From Polytrichum commune (taxonomy: Eukaryota > Streptophyta > Polytrichopsida > Polytrichales > Polytrichaceae): a stretch of DNA of 64,000 nucleotides. The notes under the pieces were generated by a model, which had not been told where the DNA came from, made no database searches, and was given only the letters and a program-made list of their open reading frames with translations. Both the position numbers and the translations under genes were made by a program. Position 1 is the first letter of the stretch; each line of letters begins with the position of its first letter. Below, in pieces: positions 8,671 through 21,700 of this stretch. The DNA lies in the NCBI GenBank assembly GCA_950295325.1, contig OX485809.1, positions 40,703,081 through 40,767,080 on the forward strand, written 5' to 3'.

Positions 8671-11600
8671 TGCTATATGTGGAGGGGATCATAGAGCATG
8701 TGGGTGCCTTACAGAATAAATTTCTTGACCATGTAGCACTTCTCATTTGTTCAATGTTTAGAATATCCAATATGACATCACTCAATATAATTTGAGGATT
8801 GTTAAATTGATCACACACTATTTATAACTAACCACAATCAATATGTAAGGCGTAAATTAGGCTCTGACTTGTCATCCAAGTTGGCCCAATTTTATTAATT
8901 CTAACACAAAGCTAATACCTTGCTCCTCTTCATGTATGATGAAAATCAAATTTTGACAGACCATATGACCGCGCGACGCATCTTTGTGATTGTTTTGACA
9001 AACTACGTGATCGATTTAACAATTCCCTAACATTTGTTCTTTTGAAGTCTTTTATCTAAGGCCCACACAAGAATGTCGTTTTTTTTTTAAAAAAAATTTA
9101 AAAAAATACAATGACTGCTCTAAAATGACTTATGTCAAATTATACACATGTTTATACCTAATATGTGTTTGTGCCTTACAAGTTCTCTTTTTGTGAACTT
9201 TCTAAAGAAACCTACAAATATGTTATTTTATAACATGCCTTGGAAAGCACTTCTGAACCACTCATGTCTTTAGCTTTGCCCTTAAAAGGTCCATGATGTG
9301 ACAATCCTTTTGTGAAATGAGACCCACGTGGATTTCGTGGACCATTAGGGGTTAAGGATTAAGTTATGACTTTTGAAACATCTCCAGAAGAGTTTCAACA
9401 ACTCTAAGGATTCAACCTGCAATGGTACTACAAAAAGTATGAAAATGACCTTTGAGCAACAAACACATGCCTACAATATGTCCTCATACATTTAAGGCAT
9501 GTTTACACCAAAGGCTTTAGGCCATGATATTCCGCTTTTTAGATGAGATCACATAGAAGTCCATGGACTATAGTCCAAACTTTTTTGGAGGGCACAAGCC
9601 CTTTGTGTTAACCCATATTCATGTCATAAGTTTTGTCAAGCCTATCTTCAAGAGCCGTCCCCAAAAAACTCCCTACAGTTCCAACCAACAATATTCATAC
9701 TTGTCATGCAGGATATCATGTAGATGTTCCATGCACTCAAGATGTTATGGGATGTGGTCCAAAACTACCCTTGGGTAAACCTAAAGCGGTGGCCCATGAC
9801 ACTCAACCAATGAGAATTCAAGGATTCTCAAGTGCCATGGCCTAATGGCTTGTGTAAACTTGCCCTTAGTTGGATTGAAACTAAATCAATCCTTGACATC
9901 TATGGAAATCAATGTATGTGGCCCTTGGTATTGTGGGCACTTCCAACTCCACATACAATTATGACTATTATGACTATATTCGTTAATTTGAGACTTTCTC
10001 TTGTCTCAAATTAATATATAGACCACAACAACATGGTCTAATGTTTGGGTCGTCCTAACTAAACCATCTTGATATGAGTTCTTAATTGGGTTCTTGATAT
10101 GAACACCCGCTTCAAAGTATTTGCATCTTACAACATTCTCCAATATCTGTGTGATTTTATCCATGTTCTTATATTTGTAACTGTCTCAAAATGCCGAAAA
10201 AATCCCAAATTAACGAATATAGTGATAATTGAGTCACATCAAGAATTGACTGCTCTAGTTAGCACTTTAATGAATTAAATAAGGTCGAAAAATGGGAAAC
10301 GATGAATGACCACTAGGAGTAAAATGATTCTTGTGTGGATCCAAAATGGCTAAATTGTAAAAAAAGGTTACTTGACAAGGATGCAGTGATTGGTGGGATA
10401 GGTCTTGTTTCACACCACTTGGGATCAATGTTGGGCGCCACTAAGTAAACCGTTTTGTGTGCATTTGTATGTCGAGTAAGATAATTTGATATTCAAATTA
10501 AGTAGACTCTACTATACAAATAGGGGGGTTGACACATGTTACAATCTACACGCTTTTGATAAGTGTTTTAAAGTGTAGAAAGTGTTCTATACACAATTGT
10601 TTTTAGCCTTGATGTTGAACATTTTTATTCCAAGGGTTGGACTCTTTATTGGAAACCTAAATGATATGCATGGGTGACTATGAATCAAAACCCTTTATAT
10701 GCAAAAAATTCATAAAGAAAAAAAATGTTTACATACTAATGATAGGATAGAAAATGGACTCATATATTAATATTGTGCTTTTCAATTTAATGTGACAAAT
10801 GCCTCCACTACATACACAAAATATAAATTATGGAAAAAAAGGCCTTTACTACATATACAACCAACTTTCACTTACTAGTGAAAAATATAATATTTTTCGT
10901 CCATAGGATGCAACTCATATAATTTTAACTTTAAACACGTGTCGTTGAAGCTAAGAAAATGATAGCACCTAAATTCACCATTATATGATCATTTAAATCA
11001 TGATTCCATTTTCACCCAATATGGGAATAACCTACAACCCAAATGCAAATTCCAACAAGAATGGATAGGATAGTTGACATTGGGAGCAATTACTATATGG
11101 CAATAACATACGAAGATGTAAATTGGATGAGACCAGCAAATCTATTTCAGTTTTTTCTCTTAACCCAAGGGCCCCTTTTGTACATCTAACTTCACTCCAA
11201 AATTCTTAATAGCCTATTTAAATGCACAAAGTAGAGAAAACCAATACCTCCCCCCTTATGTACATTATATTGTAACTGATATTTAAAAAAAAATTGATCT
11301 TAGTCCAAGTTCAGACATATAACATGTTGAACTCTATCATAAGATCTTCCGATAGGTTTGGATAGTAAGATGCTTCTACATTGATACATGCAAATTAGGT
11401 TGCCTCTAGGTATAGGTTCCCTCTATAACCCATGCAGACCATGACCTTGGGTCAAACTAAAATCATAACAAAAACCTATAACCTCGGGGGGATCACACCC
11501 CCTTACGTTTTGTAACCACATGCGATAATGGGGTATTTAATGGGGGGATATTTATGCACCTCTCAATATTTTCCCGCCTTATTTGTAAATATAAAGCTAC

Positions 11601-12546
11601 TTTGACGTATTTTTTAGCACCCTATATTTATTTGTAATTATTTAAAGAGGCTATTTTTTGGCATCATTTTTTTAATATAAATCGTACAAGTACCAAGTAG
11701 TGGACGGAATACTATAGCATTGCAAAATCGAGTATATGAGCAACAAACATTCCATACCATCCATCTTGTCATTCAATTGGTTTTAATTAGTTATACCAAT
11801 CCTAAATCATTCAAAGTATCATTCAAAACACAACCAATAGCATTTGGGTACTAGTTCAAGGGTTACCAATAAACATGGAGATAACAACATATACAAGCTA
11901 ATATAGACAAGTTGTAAACACGGATCATAGAACAAAACAAAAATTACAATCAGTTGTGACAAGACATAGAATTTTGCTCAACTCGAGGCTCCACTACCTA
12001 CTCCAAAAAAAAATTACATTCAAATACAAGAAAGCTAAATACAAAAGCCATAATTATAGTATTGATCCTACTACACACTTTTAGGAGGAACCAATATCCA
12101 TAACCTTATTTTTTTTCTACTGATTACTAAAATAAAGGAATTATTCACCACCCTATTCTACATATAATCATGTAGGGGACACATTTCCAATGCTATGATA
12201 GATCTAACGAATTTATAATTTTTACCCTCAACGAATTATAGTGATCTTATTAATTTTTTATCACACGTGGTTTCTAAAATTCCGATAGTCGCCTCCCCAA
12301 GCCTTTAACTACCCGTCGTATAGCAATTAGAATCAAAACCACCACTTCCTATGTTTTGTTACTCTGGTAATAATAATAAGTATCCAAGATAGTGTGGGAG
12401 GTTGATGAACTAAACATCCGGCCTGGACCTGAACAAAATGGAAACAAAATCATGCGTACCCATGATCGCCTGGCAACACGTTCCATGACATAACTACGAG
12501 GACACGAGGACACGAGGATCAGACGATTGCTTTCTTCCCACTCCCT
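8671..12546. other. Long AT-rich intergenic stretch
   Basis: I see no gene here. It contains an A/T homopolymer tract near 9080-9105, a partial copy of the dispersed repeat at 9915-9965, and a G-box (CACGTG, 12264-12269) about 470 bp upstream of the dirigent-like start. The short frames at 9563-10014 show no motif. Confidence 0.5.
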
Positions 12547-12553
12547 TATAAAT
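12547..12553 (+). promoter_or_regulatory. TATA box of the dirigent-like gene
   Basis: TATAAAT lies 185 bp upstream of the start codon, so transcription should begin near 12578-12585. That leaves a leader of about 155 nt without an obvious intron. Confidence 0.7.
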
Positions 12554-12737
12554 TCAGGCACCTTCACAACTCGTTCTCAGATGTGAAGACTCACTCGATC
12601 GATCACACTGATCTGCAATCCGCCTTCTTCAACAGCTAGCTAGCTGGGGGCAAGCAACCGGTTCAATCGAAGCAGGTCCGATCGAGCTGACTGAATGCTC
12701 CTTTGCTGTCGATCATAACATACAGTAGATCACCACA

Positions 12738-13334
12738 ATGGCCACCAACGCTACCCACCCATCGCGCGTACTGTGTGTGCTTGCCATGTTGCTCATGGTC
12801 TCTCCAAGGATCGCACAGGCAAATCTGTGCTACAAGTTCACCGTCTACAGCCAACAGACACTCAAATCGCCCAGCGACAACTCCGGCGGCGACAAGGCCA
12901 ACACGCGGCTGATTACGAACTCGCCTTACGGGCAGCTCCTGGTGGAGGCGCAGCCGTTGACGGTGGCCGCGGACCCGACGTCGACAATGGTGGGAACGGT
13001 GTACGGGACGTCCAGCCAGCCGCTGACGAACGGGAGCTACTACCAGGGCACCGACATCTTCTTCCAGGTGCTCGACTTCCACATCGACGGCACCCTCGCG
13101 GTGACGAACCCCCTCACCAGCGCTGCCGCCAACAAGTACGTGAACGGCACGTTCGTGAGCATCGGCGCCGTCGACGACTTCTCGCCCGTGTGCACGGTGG
13201 CGGTCCTCGGCGGCACGGGTGACTTCGAGCTCACGACGAGGGGCAAGATCGTCGAATCGTACGCGATCGGGAATGCCACCACTCTCAACACCACCTTGAA
13301 GAACGACGTTACCATTTGCGTCGACCTCCTCTGA
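12738..13334 (+). CDS. Secreted dirigent-like protein
   Basis: A single exon encodes 198 residues. An N-terminal signal peptide (hydrophobic VLCVLAMLLMV, likely cleavage after A28) sends it to the secretory pathway and cell wall. Residues 30-195 resemble the dirigent / allene-oxide-cyclase beta-barrel family: TMVGTVYGTSSQPL, the FFQVLDFHIDGTLAV strand and the VAVLGGTGDFELTTRGK motif, comparable to the family's GGTG(K/D)F..ARG. Four possible N-glycosylation sites follow the usual rule (N98, N136, N179, N184). Dirigent proteins steer stereoselective radical coupling of phenolics in the apoplast; the substrate here is not predictable. Length is normal for the family. Coding GC, especially at third positions, is far above the flanks and the other genes. 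The start is the first ATG after the TATA box and opens the signal peptide. Family assignment is by motif only, since identity to classical dirigents is low. Confidence 0.8.
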   Translation: MATNATHPSRVLCVLAMLLMVSPRIAQANLCYKFTVYSQQTLKSPSDNSGGDKANTRLITNSPYGQLLVEAQPLTVAADPTSTMVGTVYGTSSQPLTNGSYYQGTDIFFQVLDFHIDGTLAVTNPLTSAAANKYVNGTFVSIGAVDDFSPVCTVAVLGGTGDFELTTRGKIVESYAIGNATTLNTTLKNDVTICVDLL

Positions 13335-13384
13335 TTTGATCCCATTGAATCATCCTCATGAAGGTGAAGGGATGTGGTGCCTTG

Positions 13385-13390
13385 AATAAA
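13385..13390 (+). terminator. Poly(A) signal of the dirigent-like gene
   Basis: AATAAA lies 51 nt after the TGA stop, a canonical poly(A) signal at a plausible distance. Confidence 0.7.
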
Positions 13391-14068
13391 CAGGAACTTT
13401 TTCCGACTCGCCCACTTCTCGTAGGATATGAAACACACAACTAGTTAGCAAATGCAAGATTCAAGGCCGTGGCCATGAGGATTTCCTCATGATTTTGGAA
13501 GCTCATGTGAACATCGTTTTCAGTATCAAAGTGAAGATTTTTGAATGGTCTCTCCCCCCATTATGTTGATTGTTGAGCCTAGAATGGTTATCATTATATT
13601 TGAGCATTCAATCTAATCTCTTTTTACCATATATCTTTTTGGTAACCGTTCTTGGAGTCACATCAAACCACATACTACTCGAATATAGGTGTCTTGATAA
13701 GAAATGTGACTAAAGAAGGGTCCTCTACTTTAAGGGAGGTGAACCTTATGTGGTCACGGGGTTCACCCCTATTAATGGGATACCAACATATGTGAGTGGT
13801 TTATGGCAAGGCTTGTTGCCGAGAATAGACACCGCTTTACTAACACGTGTAATTGTTACGATGAGACTAGACTATGTGCTTAACATAACACCGATCCAGG
13901 TCCAACAATTAACACAAGTACAAATTTTATGGTATTTAGTGTCGCGTGCGAAGTAGTGTCACTTACCTTATTTTGAGGCATTTGCTAAATTACATTGATG
14001 ATTAACAACTTCACCATAAGTGTCACCTCATGACACTTGATGTTCAAGTGCGCTTACTAATATCTTGG

Positions 14069-14220
14069 CATGAGTATGTTCAATAATGTTATGAGATGCA
14101 TGCCTATGTATGTACACTATGCATACACTTTTGTCAACTTGTAGACCATGAGTATGTTCAATAGTGTTATGAGGTGCATGCCTATGTCAACAATGATCTA
14201 CAAGTCGACAAAAGTGTGCA
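14069..14220. repeat. 41-bp direct repeat interleaved with an inverted repeat
   Basis: CATGAGTATGTTCAATA is the start of a 41-bp unit present at 14069-14109 and 14147-14187 with about three differences. Interleaved with it, 14121-14145 (ACACTTTTGTCAACTTGTAGA) is complementary to 14197-14220. Direct and inverted copies alternate, as in a rearranged foldback. Confidence 0.8.
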
Positions 14221-14230
14221 CAAATGACAC

Positions 14231-14402
14231 TTGCCATTAGTATGCTAAAGAACATCTTCCTCTTGCATACAAAAATGTAAATAGATAACACTTGCCATTA
14301 CTACGACGCTCAAAAAATCTTCCCCTTGCATACAGAAATGTAAATACATGATACACACCATTGCTATGCTCAAAAAAATATTCCCCTTGCATACTAAAAC
14401 GC
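14231..14402. repeat. Three ~57-bp tandem units
   Basis: Three diverged units each contain CACTTGCCATTA or CACACCATTGCTATG, then GCTCAAAAA, then CTTCC(C/T)CTTGCATAC, then AAATGTAAAT. They follow directly on the previous repeat block. Confidence 0.75.
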
Positions 14403-15865
14403 AAGATTATCATCTAAAGTATCCCAATGTGCTACTCTAAATGTCACAATGAATATTATTTTTCACGTAAAGAAGTTACTTATGTTGATGAATGGAATCA
14501 TATAGACAACTAGCAGACGTGACACTTTGAGACCTCTAGACATTTGGTTTAAGCCCTTCACAAATGGTATACATGACACTAAATACCATTAACAGTGTAA
14601 TAGGAGGGGCATTGACACCCTCTAGTAGTGAATATTGCAACTATGTGATTGCTTTCAGAGTAAGAGCACATCATTCGCTTGGGGCTCAACCAACTCCACT
14701 TCTGAAACTTGAACAATTTGTCAATTAGGTGATCCACACTTGCTAAGTAAATGGGATGATCCTGAGCCCTTCCAATAATATTAAGAAAGAAGAGCCCACT
14801 GAGTCATAGAATCTTATAGACATACAATGTCAATGACCTTTATCTTCTTACGTAACAAAGAGTTACATATTTGAAGAAGTGATTTAAAAACACTTCCATT
14901 CATTTTTTTGAAATTCTAAAATTACGTATTTAAAATCGATGGTAAGTCTAGGAACTATACAAAAAATAATGAGGCACAAAGGATAGGTACAACCCAATCA
15001 TTTATTAGAACTAGTTGTAAGATCATAGTGTGTCACCATCCGTGACTATATGCTATAATACACTATAATATCTTACCATAAGCTTATCATTTGCTTATGA
15101 TATGTTGTAAGCATAAGTTCAACATCTAGTTAATCAAGTTCACTTATTGCACCAAGTCTCTTGTGCAGGTGATATGGGAGTTGCCACCTTGGGGGTTGTT
15201 GACTTACAACGAAAGGGCCACCTCCATATTGGTGTTAATGCACTAGAAGTTTTCTCTCTAGTTCTCTCCTGATCCATAAACCAAGAATATGCTCATTTGG
15301 ACATGTGGGTAGTTGTGAAAAGACTCTTTTCACACTTGCTGTAATAATGAGTGTCATATATATGAGAAAAAATATGCTTGTTAGGTAATGCATAGATGCA
15401 CTGATGGAAGTTTATTATCAGCTTGCCACAAAGTATAATAATTTTGATTGAATAATTTTATTGAAAAAATCAAGAATTGTGAACTCCCTTCAAGTGAAGG
15501 GATGTGATGTTTAGTATCACTAAGCTTCTCATGCTCAACTTTCAATGAAATCAAAATTTTCTTCCAAATATTACAGATGCGGATGAGGATCATCCAACCT
15601 TGCAGTAAACTTACACCACATTTGCAACACCCCATGAGTCACACTACATGTTGTCACTCTTAGTGTTGCATCATATGTGAAGAACACTTGCCCAAATGTA
15701 CCCTAAGGCCAGTTAACGTGGGGCTCCATGTCCCAAGTTCCACTCATGTTAGCAAGTCCCAACACGGAGGCAAAAGTCTCAACTTTTGAGCTTCATGAAA
15801 CCATGAAAATAGGGATAATTTTCATTGAAGTTGGATCTTGATTATTCTATGTCAAAAAAACTCAA

Positions 15866-15926
15866 GGGACTTGTGTTGAGGGTTGGGTCTAGCTTTTTGC
15901 TCAACCCAACTCTCAACACAAGTTCC
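15866..15926. repeat. 23-bp stem, 15-nt loop hairpin
   Basis: Positions 15866-15888 and 15904-15926 are complementary over 23 bp, with only two positions that would be G-U pairs in RNA. The loop is 15 nt. It is too short for a typical plant microRNA precursor and has no gene context. A terminator-like or transposon-end origin is equally possible. Confidence 0.8.
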
Positions 15927-16277
15927 AAGCCTCACCTCCAAAAAGTGTTGCCATCTAGGACTTGGGATCATGTGTGAAGTGGTAAGTCCTAACTTCCATG
16001 CTATCAACGATTGAGATTACACGGATTAACCTCAAATGACTTGGGACTTGGAAACCCATGTGAACCAACCCCAAATGCTAAAGCCTATAGATAAATGAAA
16101 GGAAGTACATAATGAGGTCATGAATCACCTCAAGTTACAAACTTCATTCAAAGCTCAACCCTAACGCCAACGATCAATACCCAATTGGCATTAACTTGAT
16201 GTCTTGCCTGAACTCTATATTGATTTGCATCTGCATTGAACCCTTGCACTCCGTGAACACCATTCTAGTTAACCTCT

Positions 16278-16380
16278 TCATGAATAAATAAAATAAGATA
16301 AAAATAACATCGGTACTTTTATTTGCACCGATGTGAATGGGAGTCCGTTCTTCCTTACCTTGATCCCGTTTTACCAAGTG
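16278..16380 (-). repeat. Dispersed repeat family, copy A
   Basis: Read on the minus strand, this segment carries a short frame with EERTPIHIG followed by an A+T-rich (TTATTTTA) run. The same order recurs at 62868-63019, where the peptide is EERTPIHVG. A shared A/T tail after a shared body suggests the 3' end of a retroposon, but no target duplication was found. Confidence 0.55.
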
Positions 16381-18669
16381 ATAGGATAGGCATACTTCCT
16401 AACTTCCGGGAGGTGGGCTCCTTTAAATAATAGTTTCAGGGGGGGGTTGTCGTTTATGAATTTTAGGTGAATTAGGTGAGGGTATTAGGATTCATGGGGG
16501 CAGCTTGATTAAGGCTTGGTTGTTATCAAGCTTTCTTTTGTTTAGGACAAGGTATGTGAGGTATTTTATGGCTATTTGATGTATGTGTTTCATGAGCTTT
16601 TCAACTTCTCGAGGGGTATTTTGAGTTTTCTAAGGCTTCAAGTAATTGTTTGTGCACGGTTCCTCATACCTCTCCGTGAATACATTAACAATATGTGCAC
16701 TTTCATAAACTCTAATGTGGCAACCATGGGTCTTCCCATTCCAAATCTCAGAGATGTCTTGCAAGTGTCCTCCAAGTGCTCTACACACATCGAACATTAG
16801 TAACACGTGTCTTGCAAGTGTTCATCTTCTCTTCCGTGCTTACCTTTGTGATGGATATGTGTCTTACATACTATGTCCAATGAATTGGGCACGGCTAGAA
16901 ATTTCTTCATGGGGCATTGTTGCATTCCTTGATCCCCTTCACATATAGCTCAAAGTGGGGAGTATAGTGGCTGCACATTTGGCCCAAAATTGAGCATCAG
17001 ATGTCATCTTTCATCTCTACATGATGTTCAAAATTCTTTGAACTTGATGAGTTCGACATTATTAGTCGATTTCTCAATTACTAGGGAGTTGCTTTGTATC
17101 AGGCTTTTCCCAGCATAACTTGGCAAGTAAATCTGCTGAAGAGTCCATTTCGCCTTCAAGGTCCATGGCAGCTTATTTTGGGCCTCAAGACAGTGCACGG
17201 AGGGTTTTTTTAATAACTTGGAAGTTATCTTGAGCTTGTTTTTTTGCAACGTCACCCCATCTCAAACTGACTCATTTATCAATTGCATTACATTCACTGC
17301 GAGCATATAAATGACCTACACTTAAGTGCCTATTTGATACATTTCATCACATATGACCATATTTTCACTTCCTCTTTGTTACATTTTGCATTAAGGTAGA
17401 TGGATCTTAAGTAACTCATTTTCATAATCAAACCCCTAGATTTGATTGGTATGTGGTTCAATGAGGATCAAAGAATCAACACATGCTAAAATAGACGCAT
17501 GCTTAAAAGATATTGGACTACATCTTCAAATATTAATAACCACTCTACACTCAATAGTGAACAGGATTGGGGGACCTATGCATCTAGTTAAGAAATCAAC
17601 AAACATACACTTCTAATAACCATAACTAGATCAGGAGAGGTCTGATTTTCAATCTAGTTATTGCATATGTTTCATCATAGATTTCCAAATGCAACACAAG
17701 TTTTGTTGTGTAAAACTAATCGGTAGAAGTTGGAGAACATGCAAAACAAACCAAATGACACATCACATACCTTACATACAATTTAAATCTCATACACCAA
17801 CTAAAAGTTAACTAATAATGCTTCTTGAGGGCTCATTCAAACTATCATGTAGACCATAGAATGTTTCAAAGATCAAAGGAATTTATTTTGTCTTGACATT
17901 TTCCTTGCCTATTGAAGCATACTTGTGAATCACTTCAAGCTAGGAGGGACCTACAAACATGAAACCACTTTCAAGGTCTTGGCATGAATTCCCAACTCAA
18001 ATTAGGTGCAGGAACTTCCGGCATCTACTTTATCTTATGCCAAATGGACCCTTCCTGCTCCTCAACCAAATCACCATAGAAAAGCATAAAAAGCATAAAG
18101 ACTAGATTGGCCCAATACAGGTCTTTAAGTGCAGGTTATCCTTGAATACATCATAATGTACAAGCAACCTATGACCCTTCAAACTCTGCAAAGCAATTTG
18201 AACAGGAGATTCCTACACATTATAATGGCCTCTTCAAAAATGAAAAACGGTGCACTACATGAGTAGATAGGGATTGAGGGTTCAAGAGTATTCCATAAAA
18301 GGGGGCAGTGGTAGGCACATACATCAGCAGTTGCTAATGGATGGTCACATGAAAAACTCATAACTCTATAATCTTTAAAGGCAGCCCAAAATATTCTTCT
18401 AAATCCTTTGGTATTTCAAAGGTGATACTTATGTTGATCAATCTGCATACTGTTGAAAGGAAGCATTGAGACTGTGACAACATGCCAGAACCTGAAAACA
18501 GTAAAGGCTACCAATATAATTATTGTAGCCCTTCAATCACGACTTCTTTCTGAGATGTAGTTTACAAATCTTGCCCAGTCCACCACTAAGGTGGGGGTGG
18601 CATTCACAAGTGCATGTTTCAAGTCTCAAAGGGCTCACTAATATATCCTTTGTATATTACCTGCTCATC

Positions 18670-18675
18670 TTTATT
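18670..18675 (-). terminator. Poly(A) signal of the SUVR5 gene
   Basis: The minus strand reads AATAAA about 95 nt beyond the stop codon at 18771-18773. This is a plausible distance for the SUVR5 transcript. Confidence 0.55.
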
Positions 18676-18770
18676 ACCACAAAACTCTATGTTCCGCTAA
18701 AGTACACAATAAATTGGACCACCCAACCTCAAGATCCTCGAATGTGTCGATCCCCAAATGCATGTGTATT

Positions 18771-21700
18771 CTAGTACAGTCGCCCTCGGCATGTTGCTGC
18801 ACCACAGTGACATGCGCATCCCTTTCCTGGGAGAAGCTTGTATCTGTAGTTGTAAGCAAGTTCCTCCCCTGCAGCAATCTGTTCACAACCAAAGTTCAAA
18901 TACACTGTCTCAATCAACTTTCAATTATTTATTGAATAGAAGATTATCGGATCAAAATTGGAGTGCAGGTAATCATGTTGAGGATCCGAGATCAATTCAC
19001 AAGTGTTCATAGTGTGCATTTTACAATGACAAACCTGAATGGGGTTGCAGAAGTTTCCCTGTCAATAGATACTATCATTTGATGAGATGCCACATTGAGG
19101 AGGAGCATTATATGTAAGCAATGCTACCTAGTATGTAGAATTGTTGGTGTAGGAGGATGCTTACATCTCGATTGGCAAAGAAACCAATGTGGGCCAACTG
19201 ACAATCCATACTCTCTACAAGCACTTCGTAATTCACAAGATTTGGAGCACAGCTGCACACCCAAAACCCATCACAGAGAACTACATCAGATATCCCCACG
19301 AACACAGATCTAAACTATAGATGGAAGCAGCTTTTGATGGTATAAGTCATGAGAATTTGCAACGGCAATAAACCCAAGAAGCCTGTGATGTGAAAGTGGT
19401 CACAAAACATAGTCACAATCTAATACCTGTGATTTATGAAGCGGGCTACATTTCCATGCTTGGTAGCATCAATTACAAAGGGCTTTACACCTGCTCGGGA
19501 TCCCGTCACATCCAAGTGGGCATCAATGTCATACAGGTAGCTGCAACCATCTTTGTCATACCTGAGACACCCCAAATTTGCATTAGTTTCTTACAATAGT
19601 TCCTCTTAATCCAGAGTATGCCTTCAAGACCTTGCAGAGGAACACAAAAGTCAGAGAAATCAAACCATTTTTTGCTTCTGCAGTTTAGCCACATGGCAAC
19701 TCCAGACAAGGAAAGGGAGTCATTAGAAACAGGCAGGTAGTACAGATGTTAACAACACAATATTTCTAGCCCATAGGACTATCACTTTACAAGGAGCTGG
19801 GGCCAATTCTGATGAACAAATATGGATATAAGACAAAGGAGCATGAAAAACTGGTTTGTACAGGTACATCTATAAAGGTATACATAATACTACAGGGAGA
19901 AGCTCCAAGTTTCATATTGATGTACATGATATAGAGTCAGACAATATCTCGCATTGAACAAACTAGCCAGTGATATTTGACAATCAAGCTGGACTAATAA
20001 CACTGTTTAGAACAGCTCAAACTAGAATACCAAGAATTGATGTCAAGGTTACCTTTCGCCCCTCTTGTTTGCCTCCCTGTCATTCAAAACTTCCCCTATG
20101 TACTCACAGATAAAAGTTCCACAAGCTATTGGCTCTGCTGACCGCACAGCCCACCCCTGAACATGTACACAGAATACAAGTTATCTCTCATGTCTGTTTC
20201 ATGTGCTGTAAGCACATTGCATTTTCCCTGATAATAAGGAGCTTGACATGACTCACTGAGCTGTCCCTTTGTCAGTAAGCACATCCATTGCAGGTGAAAT
20301 TTGAAGAGATGACAACAACGTGAACGTAAAATGTGGGGCCCTTTCCACCTATCACTTGGTGAGGTTGATACGTTTCTAATTATTATGTAAAATGCTGAGG
20401 GTTAGACAAGCATAGCACACAGTAATGCTTGAGAAGAAGCTCTTGAAAAGAAAGGTCCATGTACCTTGTGGCGAGATTTGAACACCTCCAGCTTCACCTG
20501 CACCCCCTTCTGTAAGACTCGATTTTGACAGTCATCGTGGCAAAAACAACTAGAATTGCATTCATACACCATGTAGCCATCCTGCACATCACACAATAGA
20601 ACAACAAACCATAGGGGTATTAGTGAGTAGGAACAAATCAATTATCATGTCCAAAAGTTCAAAATGAGTGCATGGATGGGACCAAGGTGGCCACACTTGT
20701 GACTCTATTCTGGAATTGCTGACCGAATGAGAGTTTCACAATAGTGCATACCTCCAGAATGATACGCCCTTGATCATCATATGGGAATCGGCCTTTCATA
20801 GGCACTCCTGACTTGTCACGAGCCTCCATGTTGTCATTGTCAAACATTGACACATGGTCACAAAAAAGTGGATTACATTTACCTTCTCCACAGGCACATC
20901 CAAGCTTTGAACTCTGAAAAAAAGAAAAAGAAAAAACCAAAAAGAACATACTCTTGTTAGTGAACCTAGCTTTTGCTGTTTTGATAAAGACATAGGTCAC
21001 AGCCATATATAATAAAATTAAACGTCTAACAGCAGTGTACAATTCCATCTTCCACCATAGTCTTCACCTTTGACTACCAATATATACCAAGAGTGTAACA
21101 TGAGAATGAGTCCATTACATTTGTCTACACTGAAAGGAATTAGTTAATGTGTTCCTTACTAGACTTGAAGGGTAATTTTAATATTTTCAGAAACACAAAG
21201 GGTGCCTCCTTGAGGCTTATTACGTGTATCTTAGGAAGTGATTGTACTTCTGTTCAAGAACAAAGCTCATCACTCCGACGGGCACAAAGATCCATACTTA
21301 GCTTGCTTTTCTGCCAAAACAAGATCAGAAGGCCATCCCCTCAGTAGATTCCCTATCAATATCCAGTATATTTTATTTGTTGAAAGACCTTGTGACATGG
21401 AAGAACTTATTGTTATTCATGATATTTTTGTAGGGGTGCTTTTAGCGTTCTACTAGCTCTAGGTTGACAATAATCCTGTGCAATAGACCTTTGAACCTTT
21501 TGAATCCTGAAACTGAAACTTTAGACGACACAGAAAAGACAAGTTACCTCAGTATCAAGACCTAGTGAGGGATCCAACAATCGCTTATTTATATAGCTGA
21601 AAGCTTTCCAAGGTTCAGTGCTATCCAAAGCAGAGTTCCCTGGACTTTCTCGGCATGAAGAACACGTGCAGGGCCGTAAAATATCTTCATCAACCACACA

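Larger units (their letters stand above)
13391..18669. other. Intergenic stretch with small repeats
   Basis: No gene is supported. Repeats at 14069-14220, 14231-14402, 15866-15926 and 16278-16380 are listed separately. Short frames near 16576-16948 have no recognisable domain. Confidence 0.5.

Noticed and set aside
12663-13438. Antisense ORFs of 132-149 codons over the dirigent-like gene
   Set aside because: High GC removes stop codons in all frames. The sense frame alone has signal peptide, family motifs, TATA box and poly(A) signal.
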